This document shows positions 1 to 7,597 of a stretch of 35,977 bases of DNA, piece after piece. The notes below the pieces were generated by a model. That model saw nothing but the letters and a program-made list of their open reading frames with translations, was not told the DNA's origin and made no database searches. The stretch covers positions 1 to 35,977 of the forward strand of contig DATGLH010000131.1 of the NCBI GenBank assembly GCA_035294225.1, in the 5' to 3' direction. Origin of the DNA: Trebonia sp035294225 (GTDB lineage: Bacteria > Actinomycetota > Actinomycetes > Streptosporangiales > Streptosporangiaceae). The first letter of the stretch is position 1. The number at the start of each line of letters is the position of its first letter. The translations under genes and the position numbers were made by a program.

Positions 1-70
1 GGCCGCCGGCGATCAGCCGGTAACATGCGGGCAGAACTTGGTATCACCAAACGATCAGGAGGCGCACGTG

Positions 71-1276
71 GTGTCCCAGGCGAGCAGGCTGGCCGATGTC
101 CGGTACGACATTCGGGGACCGGTGCTGCGCCGAGCTCGCCAGCTCGAGGCCGAGGGGCACCAGATCCTCAAGCTGAACCTGGGGAACCCCGCGCCCTTCG
201 GGATGGTGGCGCCGGACGCGGTGATCGCGCACGTCAAAGACAAAGTCGCGGACTCGCAGGGATACAGCGACGCCCGCGGGGTCGCGCCCGCGCGGGAGGC
301 GGTCGCCCGCTACTACGAGCGCGCCGGCGTCCCCGGCGTGACCCCCGACGACGTGTATCTCGGCAACGGCGTGTCCGAACTCATCGTGATGTCCCTGCAG
401 GCCCTGCTCAACCCCGGCGACGAGGTGCTGGTGCCCAGCCCGGACTACCCGCTGTGGACCGGCGCGGTGAGCCTGTGCGGCGGGCGCGCGGTGCACTACC
501 GGTGCGCCGAGGAGCTGGACTGGAACCCCGACACCGAGCACGTCAGGGCGCAGGTCAGCGACCGCACCAAGGCGATCGTGATCATCAACCCGAACAACCC
601 CACCGGCGCCGTCTACTCCAGGCAGACGCTCATCGAACTGCTCGACATCGCCCGGCGGCACAGCCTGCTCGTGCTGACCGACGAGATCTACGACCAGATC
701 CTGTACGACGGCGCGACCCACCACTGCGCGGCGGCGCTCGCGCCCGACCTGCCGGTGCTCACCCTCGGCGGGATGTCCAAGACCTACCGCCTGGCCGGGT
801 TCCGCTCCGGCTGGCTGGTGGTCTCCGGGCCGAGGGAGCCGGTCGCCGAGTACCTGGAAGGCCTTGAGCTGCTGGCCAACATGCGCCTGTGCCCGAACGT
901 CCCGGCCCAGCACGCGATCCCGGCGGCGCTCGACGGCGCCATCGACATCACGCCGCTGCTGCGGCCAGGCGGCCGCCTGCGCGACCAGCGGGACCGCGGC
1001 TGGGAGCTGCTCACCCAGATTCCCGGCGTGGACTGCTACAAGCCGGCCGGGGCGCTGTACCTGTTCCCGCGGCTCGATCCCGAGGTGCACAAGATCGTCG
1101 ACGACCAGAAGATGGTCATCGACCTGCTCGAGCAGCAGCACCTGCTGCTGTCGCACGGCACCGGGTTCAACCTGCCGTCAGCGGACCACCTGCGGGTCGT
1201 TTTCCTGGCGAGCGTCGCGGTCCTGGAGGACGCGATCGGGCGGCTGGGTGAATTCCTCGCCACCTACAGGCAGTAG
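71..1276 (+). CDS. PLP-dependent aminotransferase, class I/II (AlaA-like)
   Basis: A 401-residue cytoplasmic fold-type I aminotransferase that should move an amino group between an amino acid and a 2-oxo acid on pyridoxal phosphate; the closest family sense is the alanine/valine-pyruvate AlaA group. Seen directly: NPNNPTG (about residues 173-179), the cofactor-contacting DEIYD (204-208), and the Schiff-base lysine in GGMSKTYRLAGFRSGW (K237), with family-typical length. An AGGAGG at 57-62 precedes two adjacent in-frame GTG codons at 68 and 71; GTG 71 has the better spacing (8 nt) and gives MSQASRLADVRYDIRG. A TTG at 38 is also in frame but has no Shine-Dalgarno. The gene stands alone, with decayed DNA downstream, so context does not settle the substrate. 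Confidence 0.9.
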   Translation: MSQASRLADVRYDIRGPVLRRARQLEAEGHQILKLNLGNPAPFGMVAPDAVIAHVKDKVADSQGYSDARGVAPAREAVARYYERAGVPGVTPDDVYLGNGVSELIVMSLQALLNPGDEVLVPSPDYPLWTGAVSLCGGRAVHYRCAEELDWNPDTEHVRAQVSDRTKAIVIINPNNPTGAVYSRQTLIELLDIARRHSLLVLTDEIYDQILYDGATHHCAAALAPDLPVLTLGGMSKTYRLAGFRSGWLVVSGPREPVAEYLEGLELLANMRLCPNVPAQHAIPAALDGAIDITPLLRPGGRLRDQRDRGWELLTQIPGVDCYKPAGALYLFPRLDPEVHKIVDDQKMVIDLLEQQHLLLSHGTGFNLPSADHLRVVFLASVAVLEDAIGRLGEFLATYRQ

Positions 1277-1316
1277 CGCTTGACCTTGCCCCGGGGCGGC
1301 GCCGGAGCGTGGGTGT

Positions 1317-1450
1317 ATGCCGGCTGTCTTCCCCGGGGCCCCCGGACCTCCTGTCCTCGCGGTCGGCGCGTTCGCCCGGGCCGCCCGGCTGCCGCCGAAG
1401 GCGCTCCGCCGCTGCGACGAGCCCGGCCTGCCGAACGCCCTGGCGGGCAC
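1317..1450 (+). pseudogene. MerR-family regulator remnant (N-terminal helix-turn-helix)
   Basis: About 35 codons in one frame read VGAFARAARLPPKALRR followed by CDEPGL, closely resembling the start of MerR-type regulators (typical pattern GEFARAARLSPKALRLYDELGLL). The conserved Tyr of the YDELGL motif is Cys here, and similarity fades after about 1450. The frame then runs into GC-rich repeats and antisense to the neighbouring MarR gene, with no recognisable dimerisation or effector domain. I read this as a truncated, decaying regulator rather than a working gene. The rest of 1450-1668 shows nothing else gene-like. Confidence 0.42.
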
Positions 1451-1560
1451 CGGGTTCGGCGGCGGGCGCTGCTGCCGCGCGCACTGGGGCCCGCGGGCGA
1501 CTTTCCGGAGGTCGGCGCACCCGGCCTGTCACCGCACCGAGGCCCGCACCAAGGCCCGGG

Positions 1561-1596
1561 CCGGGGACCGGGCCGGGGACCGGGCCGGGGACCGGT
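1561..1596 (+). repeat. 12-bp tandem repeat, three copies
   Basis: Three consecutive copies of CCGGGGACCGGG (the last base of copy three is T) lie in the non-coding interval between the aminotransferase and the MarR gene. No function is evident; such low-complexity GC runs commonly arise by replication slippage. Confidence 0.85.
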
Positions 1597-1668
1597 GCCT
1601 GCCGTGCTCGGACGGGCTGACCTCGGCGGTCCCGGCCGCCGCGACGGCTCTCGTGAGCGGCGCGGCGT

Positions 1669-2169
1669 TTACCGCCACGCGGTGTCGTTGGCCAGCTTCT
1701 CGGCGATCCGGTCGTGGAAGCTCTTGCGCCGCAGGGCTTCCTCGATGTCGGCGACGGCCCGGCTGAGCGGGTAGGGGATCTCCGCCTCGAGCCCGGCGAT
1801 GGCCGCCTCGGTGGCTCGCCATTCGGCGGCCAGCCGGCCGACGATGCGGGACGCCTTGGCCGTGAGCGTCACGTTCTTGCTGCGCGCGTCGGCGCCCGCG
1901 ACGGTACGGACCCAGCCGGCGGCCCGCATGGCGGCCACCTTCTGGCTCATCGCCGAATGGGTTCGCTCGACGGATCTGGCGAGCTCGGCGATCGTCATGG
2001 GACCTTGCGCGTGCAGCCGGAGCAGTTCCATGACCCAGCTCGGCTTGAGCCCGCTGATCCGCGCCTGGGCGTAGAGGCGGGCGATGTCGGCGTCCATCGC
2101 CTCCATCAGCAGCCGCAGCGGGCGCCAGCGGCCGTGCCTGGTGGGGTCGGACGCTACCTGGCTGTTCAT
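1669..2169 (-). CDS. MarR-family transcriptional regulator
   Basis: A 166-residue protein with the MarR winged-helix layout: an N-terminal dimerisation helix, the recognition region TIAELARSVERTHSAMSQKV (about residues 58-77), then the beta-wing (GWVRTVAGADARSKNVTLT). MarR dimers usually repress an adjacent efflux or detoxification gene and release DNA on ligand binding. The gene is divergent from an MFS exporter, and a 38-bp near-palindrome sits directly upstream of its ATG, so it probably controls both itself and the exporter. The length is normal for the family; the ligand cannot be predicted. Confidence 0.88.
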   Translation of the reverse strand: MNSQVASDPTRHGRWRPLRLLMEAMDADIARLYAQARISGLKPSWVMELLRLHAQGPMTIAELARSVERTHSAMSQKVAAMRAAGWVRTVAGADARSKNVTLTAKASRIVGRLAAEWRATEAAIAGLEAEIPYPLSRAVADIEEALRRKSFHDRIAEKLANDTAWR

Positions 2170-2173
2170 CCAA

Positions 2174-2211
2174 CCACTATAACAGGACTTATGTAAGTGC
2201 TGTTATAGTGG
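2174..2211. promoter_or_regulatory. Probable MarR operator between divergent marR and MFS genes
   Basis: Perfect 12-bp inverted arms CCACTATAACAG (2174-2185) and CTGTTATAGTGG (2200-2211) enclose a second nested dyad, ACTTA-TG-TAAGT (2187-2198). The whole 38 bp is nearly self-complementary and AT-rich against GC-rich surroundings. TATAGT/TATAAC elements inside each arm could serve as outward-facing -10 boxes. Position and symmetry fit a dimeric MarR regulator covering both promoters; binding itself is inferred. Confidence 0.8.
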
Positions 2212-2230
2212 CTCAGTGCCCGGTCGGCCG

Positions 2231-2269
2231 CGTGGCGGGTAGCCGTGGCGGGTAGCCGTGGCGGGTAGC
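2231..2269 (+). repeat. 13-bp perfect tandem repeat (x3) in the MFS leader
   Basis: Three exact copies of CGTGGCGGGTAGC lie between the MarR operator and the Shine-Dalgarno of the MFS gene. Since 13 is not a multiple of three and each copy carries a GTG, the repeat scatters GTG codons over all frames, which makes an upstream start call misleading. Confidence 0.9.
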
Positions 2270-2281
2270 GAGGAGAGGGAC

Positions 2282-3640
2282 TTGCCCGGCGGATACCGGC
2301 TGCTCGCGGACATCACGCCGCTTCGCGAATCCGCGGCCTTCCGGCGGCTGTGGGCGGGCACCGCCCTGTCGTCGGTTGGCAGTGCCCTGACAAGCTTCGC
2401 CGTCCCCTTGCAGGTCTACGACCTGACCCGCTCCCCGGTGGCGGTCGGCGCTATCGGCGTGGCCCAGATGGTGCCGACCCTGGCCATCGGGCTGCTGGCC
2501 GGCCCGGTGACCGACACGGCCGACCGGCGCACGCTCGTGCTGGTGACCAGCTCCTGCCTGGCCGCGGTGTCCGCGGCGCTCGCCGCGCAGGCCTTCGCCG
2601 GGCTGGGCCTGGCGTGGCTGCCGTACGTGCTCGTCGCCGCGCAGTCCGCGGTCAGCGCGGTGGACCGGCCTGCCCGCGGCACGTTTCCCGCCGGCCTGCT
2701 GCCGGCCAGCCGGCTGCCTGCGGCGATGGCGCTGGACCGGCTGAGCTTCCAGGTCATGCTGACCGCCGGGCCGACGCTGGCCGGCCTCATCGCCGCCGCA
2801 CCGCACCTGGGGCTGCGCGCGTGCTACATCGTCGACGCGGTCAGCTTCGCCGGCTCGCTGTACGGGGTGGCCCGGCTTCCGGCGATGCGGCCGCCCGGCG
2901 GCGCGCGGCCAGGTCTGCGCGCCGCCGCCGCGGGAGTGCGCCTCATCCGCCGCAGCCAGGTGCTGGCCGGCGCGTTTCTCGCCGACCTCAACGCCACGGT
3001 TTTCGGCCTTCCGGTGGCCCTCTTCCCGGCCATCAACGCGGCGCGGTTCGGCGGCAGTCCCCGCACTCTGGGCCTGTTCACGGCCGCGATCGGCATAGGC
3101 GGCCTCGCCAGCGCGGGGCTGTCCGGGCCCCTCAGGCACGTTTCGCGGCAGGGCCTGGCGATGCTCACCGCGGTCGCCGTGTGGGGGGCGGCGTTCGCCG
3201 GGTTCGCCGTCGCCTCCAGCCTGTGGCTGACGCTTACCCTGCTGGCCGTCGCCGGAGCCGCCGATACCTTCACGGTGGTGTTCCGGGGCACGATCGTCCA
3301 GGCGGTCACCCCGGATCAGTTCCGCGGCCGGGTGCTGGCCGCCGACTACGTGGTGGGCGCGGGCGGCGGCCAGCTCGGCAGCCTGGAGGCGGGTGCCCTC
3401 GGCTCGCTGACGTCCCCGGTCATCAGCGCCCTGAGCGGCGGGCTCGTGACCATCGCCGGGGCCGTCGTCATCGGCTTCGCGCTGCCGGCCTTCACCCGGT
3501 ACCGCCGGCCGCCCGAACCGGGCAGCCTGCCCGGCAGGCCCGCAGGGGGCCGCCGCCCGCGGGAAACCCGCCGCGGTCGAGCTTCTCGCGGAACTGGACT
3601 CCGACGTCAACGCCAAGGGGCGGGCCGGCATGCCGAGTGA
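2282..3640 (+). CDS. MFS transporter (EntS-like drug/siderophore exporter type)
   Basis: About 452 residues of a 12-helix major facilitator. Seen: an N-terminal FRRLWAGTALSSVGSALTSF segment typical of the EntS/MFS_3 branch, hydrophobic helices through residue about 410, and the inter-helix motif GPVTDTADRRT. These proteins use proton motive force to export small molecules across the cytoplasmic membrane. The start chosen is TTG 2282, because AGGAGAGGGA (2271-2280) lies just upstream; a GTG at 2258 falls inside the 13-bp repeat. The gene is divergent from marR across a shared operator, suggesting ligand-induced efflux. The last about 40 residues are Arg/Gly/Pro-rich and overlap, out of frame, an ankyrin-gene remnant, so the natural C-terminus may have been lost. 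Confidence 0.85.
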   Translation: MPGGYRLLADITPLRESAAFRRLWAGTALSSVGSALTSFAVPLQVYDLTRSPVAVGAIGVAQMVPTLAIGLLAGPVTDTADRRTLVLVTSSCLAAVSAALAAQAFAGLGLAWLPYVLVAAQSAVSAVDRPARGTFPAGLLPASRLPAAMALDRLSFQVMLTAGPTLAGLIAAAPHLGLRACYIVDAVSFAGSLYGVARLPAMRPPGGARPGLRAAAAGVRLIRRSQVLAGAFLADLNATVFGLPVALFPAINAARFGGSPRTLGLFTAAIGIGGLASAGLSGPLRHVSRQGLAMLTAVAVWGAAFAGFAVASSLWLTLTLLAVAGAADTFTVVFRGTIVQAVTPDQFRGRVLAADYVVGAGGGQLGSLEAGALGSLTSPVISALSGGLVTIAGAVVIGFALPAFTRYRRPPEPGSLPGRPAGGRRPRETRRGRASRGTGLRRQRQGAGRHAE

Positions 3641-3835
3641 CCGGCCGTGGCAGACGGCGCTGCACAAGGCGGCCGGGGACGGGAACCTCGGGCGGGCCCG
3701 GAGGTTGCCGTGCCGTGGCGCGGACCCGGCATCCGCGACGAGCGCTTCGGCTCGGCCCGCTGGGCTGGGCGGGCTACTCCGGCCGGCGGGAGCTCACCGG
3801 CCTGCTCGAACCGATCACCGAGTTACGCCTCGGCG
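3567..3835 (+). pseudogene. Ankyrin-repeat protein remnant with frameshifts
   Basis: Ankyrin-like sequence can be read only by switching frames. One frame gives VELLAELDSDVNAKG and then WQTALHKAAGDGNLGRARRL (about 3576-3710); a second gives GIRDERFGS (near 3730-3755); a third gives WAGYSGRRELTGLLEPITE (about 3765-3825). Together they fit a canonical repeat (TALHxAAxxGxxxxxxxLLxxGADPxxxDxxFxxTPLxWA). No start, no Shine-Dalgarno and at least two frameshifts indicate a pseudogene. Its 5' part overlaps the MFS 3' end in another frame. Confidence 0.68.
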
Positions 3836-3938
3836 CGCGTAGTCCCGCCGCCGCGAGGCGGCGGGCGGCTGGGGTGATCCGACGGCGCCGGGCGGAATGC
3901 CGTCGCCTTCCTCCTTCCGCGCGCGGCAGAATGGGGCC

Positions 3939-4508
3939 ATGCCTACCCACGTCGCGCTGTTGCGGGGGATCAACCTCGGCGGGCGGAACCGGGTCGCGAT
4001 GGCAGACCTGCGGACTGTCGTCGGCGAACTGGGGCTTGACGACGTGTCTACGTACATCCAGAGCGGCAACGTGCTGTTCACCGCGCCGATGGGAGCCGAG
4101 ACCGCCAAGCTGGCGCGGGCCATGACGGCGGCCATCGCGGTGAAACTCGGGGTCACCGCGCCGGTCGTCGTGGTATCCCGGAGCGAGCTGGCGCAGGTCG
4201 TCGCGGCCAACCCGTTTCCGGACGAACCCGATCCCAAGCGAGTGCACGCGGTAATGCTCAGCGAGCCACCCGAGGCCGGGCTGCTGGGCAAGCTCGGTGC
4301 CGCCGTGGCGCAGGCCGCGGCCAGGGGCGCCCATGACCGGGTGCAGGCCGCCGGACGGACGCTGTACCTGCACACTCCGGACGGGTACGGGAACAGCGAT
4401 CTCGCGCAGGCCGTGATCAAGATCGTCAGCTCGCCGAAGGCCGGCGTGACCGGAACGGCGCGGAACTGGGCGACGATCACCAGGCTGCTGGAGTTGTGCG
4501 GCGGGTAA
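3939..4508 (+). CDS. DUF1697 family protein
   Basis: A 189-residue soluble protein with the family opening MPTHVALLRGINLGGRN and the conserved STYIQSGNVLF segment (about residues 36-46), ending in a C-terminal TGTARNWATITRLLEL. These are DUF1697 hallmarks. The family is common in actinobacteria and its biochemical role is unknown. ATG 3939 was chosen because the family N-terminus begins exactly there; the open frame extends upstream without similarity. It is monocistronic, between an ankyrin remnant and an AT-richer intergenic segment. Confidence 0.88.
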   Translation: MPTHVALLRGINLGGRNRVAMADLRTVVGELGLDDVSTYIQSGNVLFTAPMGAETAKLARAMTAAIAVKLGVTAPVVVVSRSELAQVVAANPFPDEPDPKRVHAVMLSEPPEAGLLGKLGAAVAQAAARGAHDRVQAAGRTLYLHTPDGYGNSDLAQAVIKIVSSPKAGVTGTARNWATITRLLELCGG

Positions 4509-4669
4509 GGTCCGTTGCCCGGGTGACGCCCCCGGGATTCCCCGCGCGCGGATGCCGCTGGCCCATTCGCCGGGACGGCCCCGAACGCGGCGCGAGTTCA
4601 CGGAGGCTTCTGATGTGCCTGCGCCAGGATGTGCCGCCTCTGGGCGGGCCGCGGCCGGAGGCTGCCCCC

Positions 4670-4706
4670 CCTTACCGGAAAATCTGGCCCTCCTTACCGG
4701 AAAATC
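4670..4706. repeat. 15-bp direct repeat pair, 22 bp apart
   Basis: CCTTACCGGAAAATC occurs exactly at 4670-4684 and 4692-4706. The second copy abuts a palindrome. It could be a tandem binding site or part of a dispersed intergenic repeat; the window does not decide. Confidence 0.8.
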
Positions 4707-4718
4707 CTTCATGAAGGA
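4705..4718. promoter_or_regulatory. 14-bp perfect palindrome TCCTTCATGAAGGA
   Basis: A perfect palindrome in an AT-rich patch about 185 bp before the SDR start, directly after the second 15-bp direct repeat. It could be a dimeric regulator site or the end of a small repeat element. There is no second copy in the window. Confidence 0.45.
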
Positions 4719-4903
4719 AGAAAAATCGGCTATAGGTGTATAAATCTTACGGGATCATGGTGAATGGCGCCAAATCTCACGTTGAGGTTCTGGCAATTCA
4801 CGCAAAACGGGCGCGAGCGCGGTGAACACGTGCCCGCCGCGATCGGCCGGCAACGCCCCGCGCGGGGACAATCCCCATGCCCTGGGCGGGTAAAGTCGCG
4901 CGG

Positions 4904-5656
4904 GTGAGTCAGCGAGCAGTTCTGGTGACTGGCGGGTCCCGTGGTATCGGCGCGGCGATCGTGCGGGCGTTCGCCGCGCGCGGGGACCGGGTGGCGATCC
5001 ACTACCGGGAGGCCGAAGCCGCGGCGACGGCGCTGCGCGACAGCCTGCCCGGCGACGGGCACGTCGTGGCGCGGGCCGACATGGCGGACGCGGACGCGGT
5101 GCGGGCGATGGTCGACAGCGCCGCCAGCCGGCTCGGCGGGCTGGACGTCCTGGTGAACAACGCGGGCATCTACGTGGCGCACCCCGTGCTCGAAAGCTGC
5201 TATGAGCAGTGGCAGGGCGCGTGGCGGGCGACGCTCGGCGTCAACCTGGTCGGCGCGGCGAACGCGACGTGGTGCGCGGTGCGGCACATGGCCGCGCGCG
5301 GCGGCGGGCGGATCGTGAACGTGGGGTCGCGCGGCGCGTTCCGCGGCGAGCCCGCCCATCCGGCGTACGGGGCCAGCAAGGCGGGGCTGCACGCGTTCGG
5401 GCAGTCGCTGGCGGTGGCGCTCGCGCCGCACGGTATCACCGTCGCGTCGGTCGCCCCCGGGTACGTGGAAACGGACATGACCGCGGAGGAACTCGCCACG
5501 CGCGCCGGCGAGGCCATCCGGGCGCAGAGCCCGTTCAACCGCGTCGCGACGCCCGAGGAGGTGGCCGCCGCCGTGGTGTACCTGGCGTCGCCGGAGGCAT
5601 CCTGGGCCAGCGGGGCGATCCTGGACCTGAACGGAGCGTCCTACCTGCGCTCGTGA
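4904..5656 (+). CDS. SDR family oxidoreductase (FabG-like)
   Basis: A 250-residue classical short-chain dehydrogenase/reductase, cytoplasmic and NAD(P)-dependent. Seen: the Rossmann motif TGGSRGIG (residues 9-16), NNAG (85-88), the catalytic triad S142 (VGSRGAF), Y155 and K159 in YGASK, then VAPGYVETDM and the C-terminal GAILDLNG. All catalytic positions are intact. GTG 4904 puts the coenzyme motif at the usual distance; ATG 4877 is an in-frame alternative adding nine residues. Sequence alone does not separate a 3-oxoacyl-ACP reductase from a sugar or steroid dehydrogenase. The 3' end overlaps a DinB remnant on the other strand by a few bases. Confidence 0.88.
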   Translation: MSQRAVLVTGGSRGIGAAIVRAFAARGDRVAIHYREAEAAATALRDSLPGDGHVVARADMADADAVRAMVDSAASRLGGLDVLVNNAGIYVAHPVLESCYEQWQGAWRATLGVNLVGAANATWCAVRHMAARGGGRIVNVGSRGAFRGEPAHPAYGASKAGLHAFGQSLAVALAPHGITVASVAPGYVETDMTAEELATRAGEAIRAQSPFNRVATPEEVAAAVVYLASPEASWASGAILDLNGASYLRS

Positions 5657-6144
5657 GACCGGGTCTGCGCGAGGCAGGCGCGGCTCAGGCAGGCGCCCGC
5701 GGACCCGTCGATGCCCTCGCGGAGGAAGTCCGCGTGGCCGTTACGGCGGCCGTATTCGAGGAGAACGTGGATCATGACCATCCGCGGCGAGACCTCCTCC
5801 CACCGCGGCTGATAGCCTGGCACGTCCAGCGGCCCGGCGGCCAGCTCGGTCCGGCGGGAGTTCGCCACCTCGGCCTCACGGGCCGGGAACGCCTCCGCCC
5901 CGCCCGATCCGCTCGCGCCGAACGCCGCCCGCAAGCCGATCTCGCCGGACCACACCATGGGCGCCTCACCTCATCGCGAGCGTCGCGCGCTGGTAGTCGA
6001 GGAAAGCCCGCAGCATGCCGCGCTCGGAGGCGAAGGTGGGCGGGGCGCGGCCCGGCTTCCCCGTTCGGCCGGCGGGCCGCCGCAGCATGCCACGCTCGGA
6101 GGCGAAGGCGGGCCGACCTATCCGCTTGCCGATGGACACCGTGG
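5641..6144 (-). pseudogene. DinB/DUF664 family protein, internally deleted pseudogene
   Basis: Two separated parts of a DinB-like (DUF664) protein remain on the minus strand. The N-terminal part (about 5966-6144) reads TVSIGKRIGRPAFASERGML and then RAFLDYQRATLAMR before a TGA. The C-terminal part (5641-5958, another frame) starts MVWSGEIGLRAAFGA and keeps the family block PRWEEVSPRMVMIHVLLEYG followed by RRNGHADFLREGIDG. The usual middle segment, with its first metal histidine, is missing, and the N-terminal motif is duplicated by a direct repeat. DinB proteins are four-helix metal- or thiol-dependent enzymes; this copy looks dead. Its 3' end overlaps the SDR gene convergently. Confidence 0.7.
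6009..6112 (-). repeat. 32-bp direct repeat pair inside the DinB remnant
   Basis: Copies at 6009-6040 and 6081-6112 differ at two positions. Both encode FASERGML on the minus strand, so the N-terminal codons of the DinB gene were duplicated with a 72-bp period, a frame-preserving event that may mark the start of its decay. Confidence 0.85.
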
Positions 6145-6185
6145 AGGATGCCGGAGGTACCGGCGCGCGCCGGTCCCTGCCGGTG

Positions 6186-6518
6186 TCAGCAGGGGCCGTA
6201 CTCGGTGTAGACGCGCCGCGAGATCGTGCCATGCCCTATGTCGGACCCGTTCCACAGGCTGAACCGCTGCCCGCAGCCGAAGAACGCGGCCGCTTCGTCG
6301 TCGATCATCGTGATCGTCACCTCGGCACGGTCGCCGGCGCGCAAAGCCCGCTCGTCGTCCCAGCTCAGCTCGGCCGGGAAGTATCTGACGTGACTGGGCT
6401 CGTCCAGGCGATGGGCATGGACCATCAGGGCGTGGGTGTGATTGCGGTACTCTTGCCCGCTCGGCTGCCGCGGGACCGCGTCGAGTGCGATGAGCGCCCT
6501 GTACCTAACCTGCCGCAT
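6186..6518 (-). CDS. Hypothetical protein with EF-Tu-like beta-barrel pattern, 3' of cbbX
   Basis: A 110-residue soluble protein. No named family is recognised with certainty, but the spacing of LRAGDRAEVTITM, then GCGQRFSLWNGSDIGHGTIS and RRV, recalls the third (C-terminal) beta-barrel of translation elongation factor Tu (PGD...V....G.RF....G..VG.G.V). ATG 6518 was chosen because ACAGGTGG lies just upstream and the protein then starts MRQVRYRALIALD; a further ATG at 6545 is possible. It lies 59 bp downstream of cbbX on the same strand and could be cotranscribed, though nothing visible ties it to carbon fixation. Confidence 0.62.
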   Translation of the reverse strand: MRQVRYRALIALDAVPRQPSGQEYRNHTHALMVHAHRLDEPSHVRYFPAELSWDDERALRAGDRAEVTITMIDDEAAAFFGCGQRFSLWNGSDIGHGTISRRVYTEYGPC

Positions 6519-6577
6519 CGTGACCACCTGTCCTGGAGCGGGCACTTATGCTCGCACGCTGCATGTTTCTGTGTTTC

Positions 6578-7597
6578 TCACGATACTCTCGGTGATCTTC
6601 GGACGTCAGGACGCTCGCCGCCCGACTCGGCGAACACGCGGCTGGCGAGGAAGTCAGCGGGTTCGAGCCGCATGAGGTCGTCTTTGCCGAGCGTTCCAGG
6701 GGCGGCGGCCAGCCGGTTAGCGTGCCGGAGGCGGGCGCGCTCCAGGGCGTTGCGGACGCTGCGCGCGTTCGCGAACCTGGGCTGGGCCATCCGCCGGGCG
6801 AGGTACTCACGGAATACCATGGCCGCCTCGTCGGACAGCCGGTATCGCTGATGGCGCAGCATCAGGTCACCGATCGCGGCAAGCTCGTCGAGGGTGTAGT
6901 CGGGGAACTCCAGGTGGTGGGCGATCCGCGAGCTCATCCCCGGGTTGGAGGCGAAGAACGCCTCCATGCGGTCGGCGTAGCCGGCCAGGATCACGACGAG
7001 GTCGTCACGGTGGTTCTCCATGAACTGCAGCAGGATCTCGATGGACTCGCTCCCGTAGTCGCGCTCGTTCTCCGCCCGGTACAGGTAGTAGGCCTCGTCG
7101 ATGAACAGGACGCCGCCCATCGCCCGCTTGAGCACGTCCTTGGTCTTCGGCGCGGTGTGGCCGACGTACTGCCCCACCAGGTCGTCCCTGGTGACGGAGA
7201 CGACATGGCCGCTGCGCAGGTAGCCCAGCCGGTGCAGCAGCTCGGCCATCCGCAGCGCCACCGTCGTCTTGCCGGTGCCGGGGTTACCGGTGAAGCACAT
7301 GTGCAGGCTCGGCGACTGCGCGGCGAGCCCGAACCGGGCGCGCATCCGGTCGACGAGCAGCAGCGCCGCGATCTCCCGTATGCGCGTCTTGACCGGCACC
7401 AGGCCGACGAGTCCGGAGTCGAGGGAATCGAGGACGGCGTCCACGCCGGCCGCGGCGCGCTCGGACGCCAGGTCGACAGACGCGTCGTCGGGGAGCGGCT
7501 CGGGCGCGGCTGGCACCGGCTCCGGGGCCGGGGCTGGCGGCTGTGGCGCGCCGGACCCCGGGCGCGGCAGCGCGAATCCCTGGCGGGCGCCGTTCAC
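6578..7597 (-). CDS. cbbX: RuBisCO activase CbbX (AAA+ ATPase)
   Basis: A 339-residue AAA+ protein matching CbbX, the hexameric motor that threads the C-terminal tail of red-type RuBisCO large subunits to release inhibitory sugar phosphates. Seen: Walker A GNPGTGKT (104-111), the CbbX pore-loop region DDLVGQYVGHTAPKT (138-152), Walker B VLFIDEAYYLY (163-173) and the sensor region FASNPGMSSR. The first about 50 residues are a Pro/Ala-rich low-complexity extension before the conserved helix (DSLDSGLVGLVPVK). The GTG start at 7597 overlaps the cbbS stop by 4 nt, so translation is probably coupled. Its presence is strong support for a red-type enzyme. Confidence 0.95.
   Translation of the reverse strand: MNGARQGFALPRPGSGAPQPPAPAPEPVPAAPEPLPDDASVDLASERAAAGVDAVLDSLDSGLVGLVPVKTRIREIAALLLVDRMRARFGLAAQSPSLHMCFTGNPGTGKTTVALRMAELLHRLGYLRSGHVVSVTRDDLVGQYVGHTAPKTKDVLKRAMGGVLFIDEAYYLYRAENERDYGSESIEILLQFMENHRDDLVVILAGYADRMEAFFASNPGMSSRIAHHLEFPDYTLDELAAIGDLMLRHQRYRLSDEAAMVFREYLARRMAQPRFANARSVRNALERARLRHANRLAAAPGTLGKDDLMRLEPADFLASRVFAESGGERPDVRRSPRVS

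Larger units (their letters stand above)
4509..4903. other. Intergenic region with paired direct repeat and AT-rich patch
   Basis: No credible gene. The left part (4509-4665) is ordinary GC-rich spacer. From about 4670 to 4800 the composition becomes clearly AT-richer and holds a duplicated 15-mer, a 14-bp palindrome and a TATAAA at 4739-4744 that could belong to the promoter of the downstream SDR gene, although no matching -35 is convincing. Confidence 0.6.

Noticed and set aside
2213..3667. 484-codon open frame on the minus strand
   Set aside because: Antisense to the MFS exporter, Gly/Arg/Gln-rich without motifs, and its start would lie in the ankyrin relic.
6650..6675. tRNA T-arm-like GGTTCGAGCC
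   Set aside because: It falls inside the cbbX coding sequence and no acceptor or anticodon arms can be folded around it.
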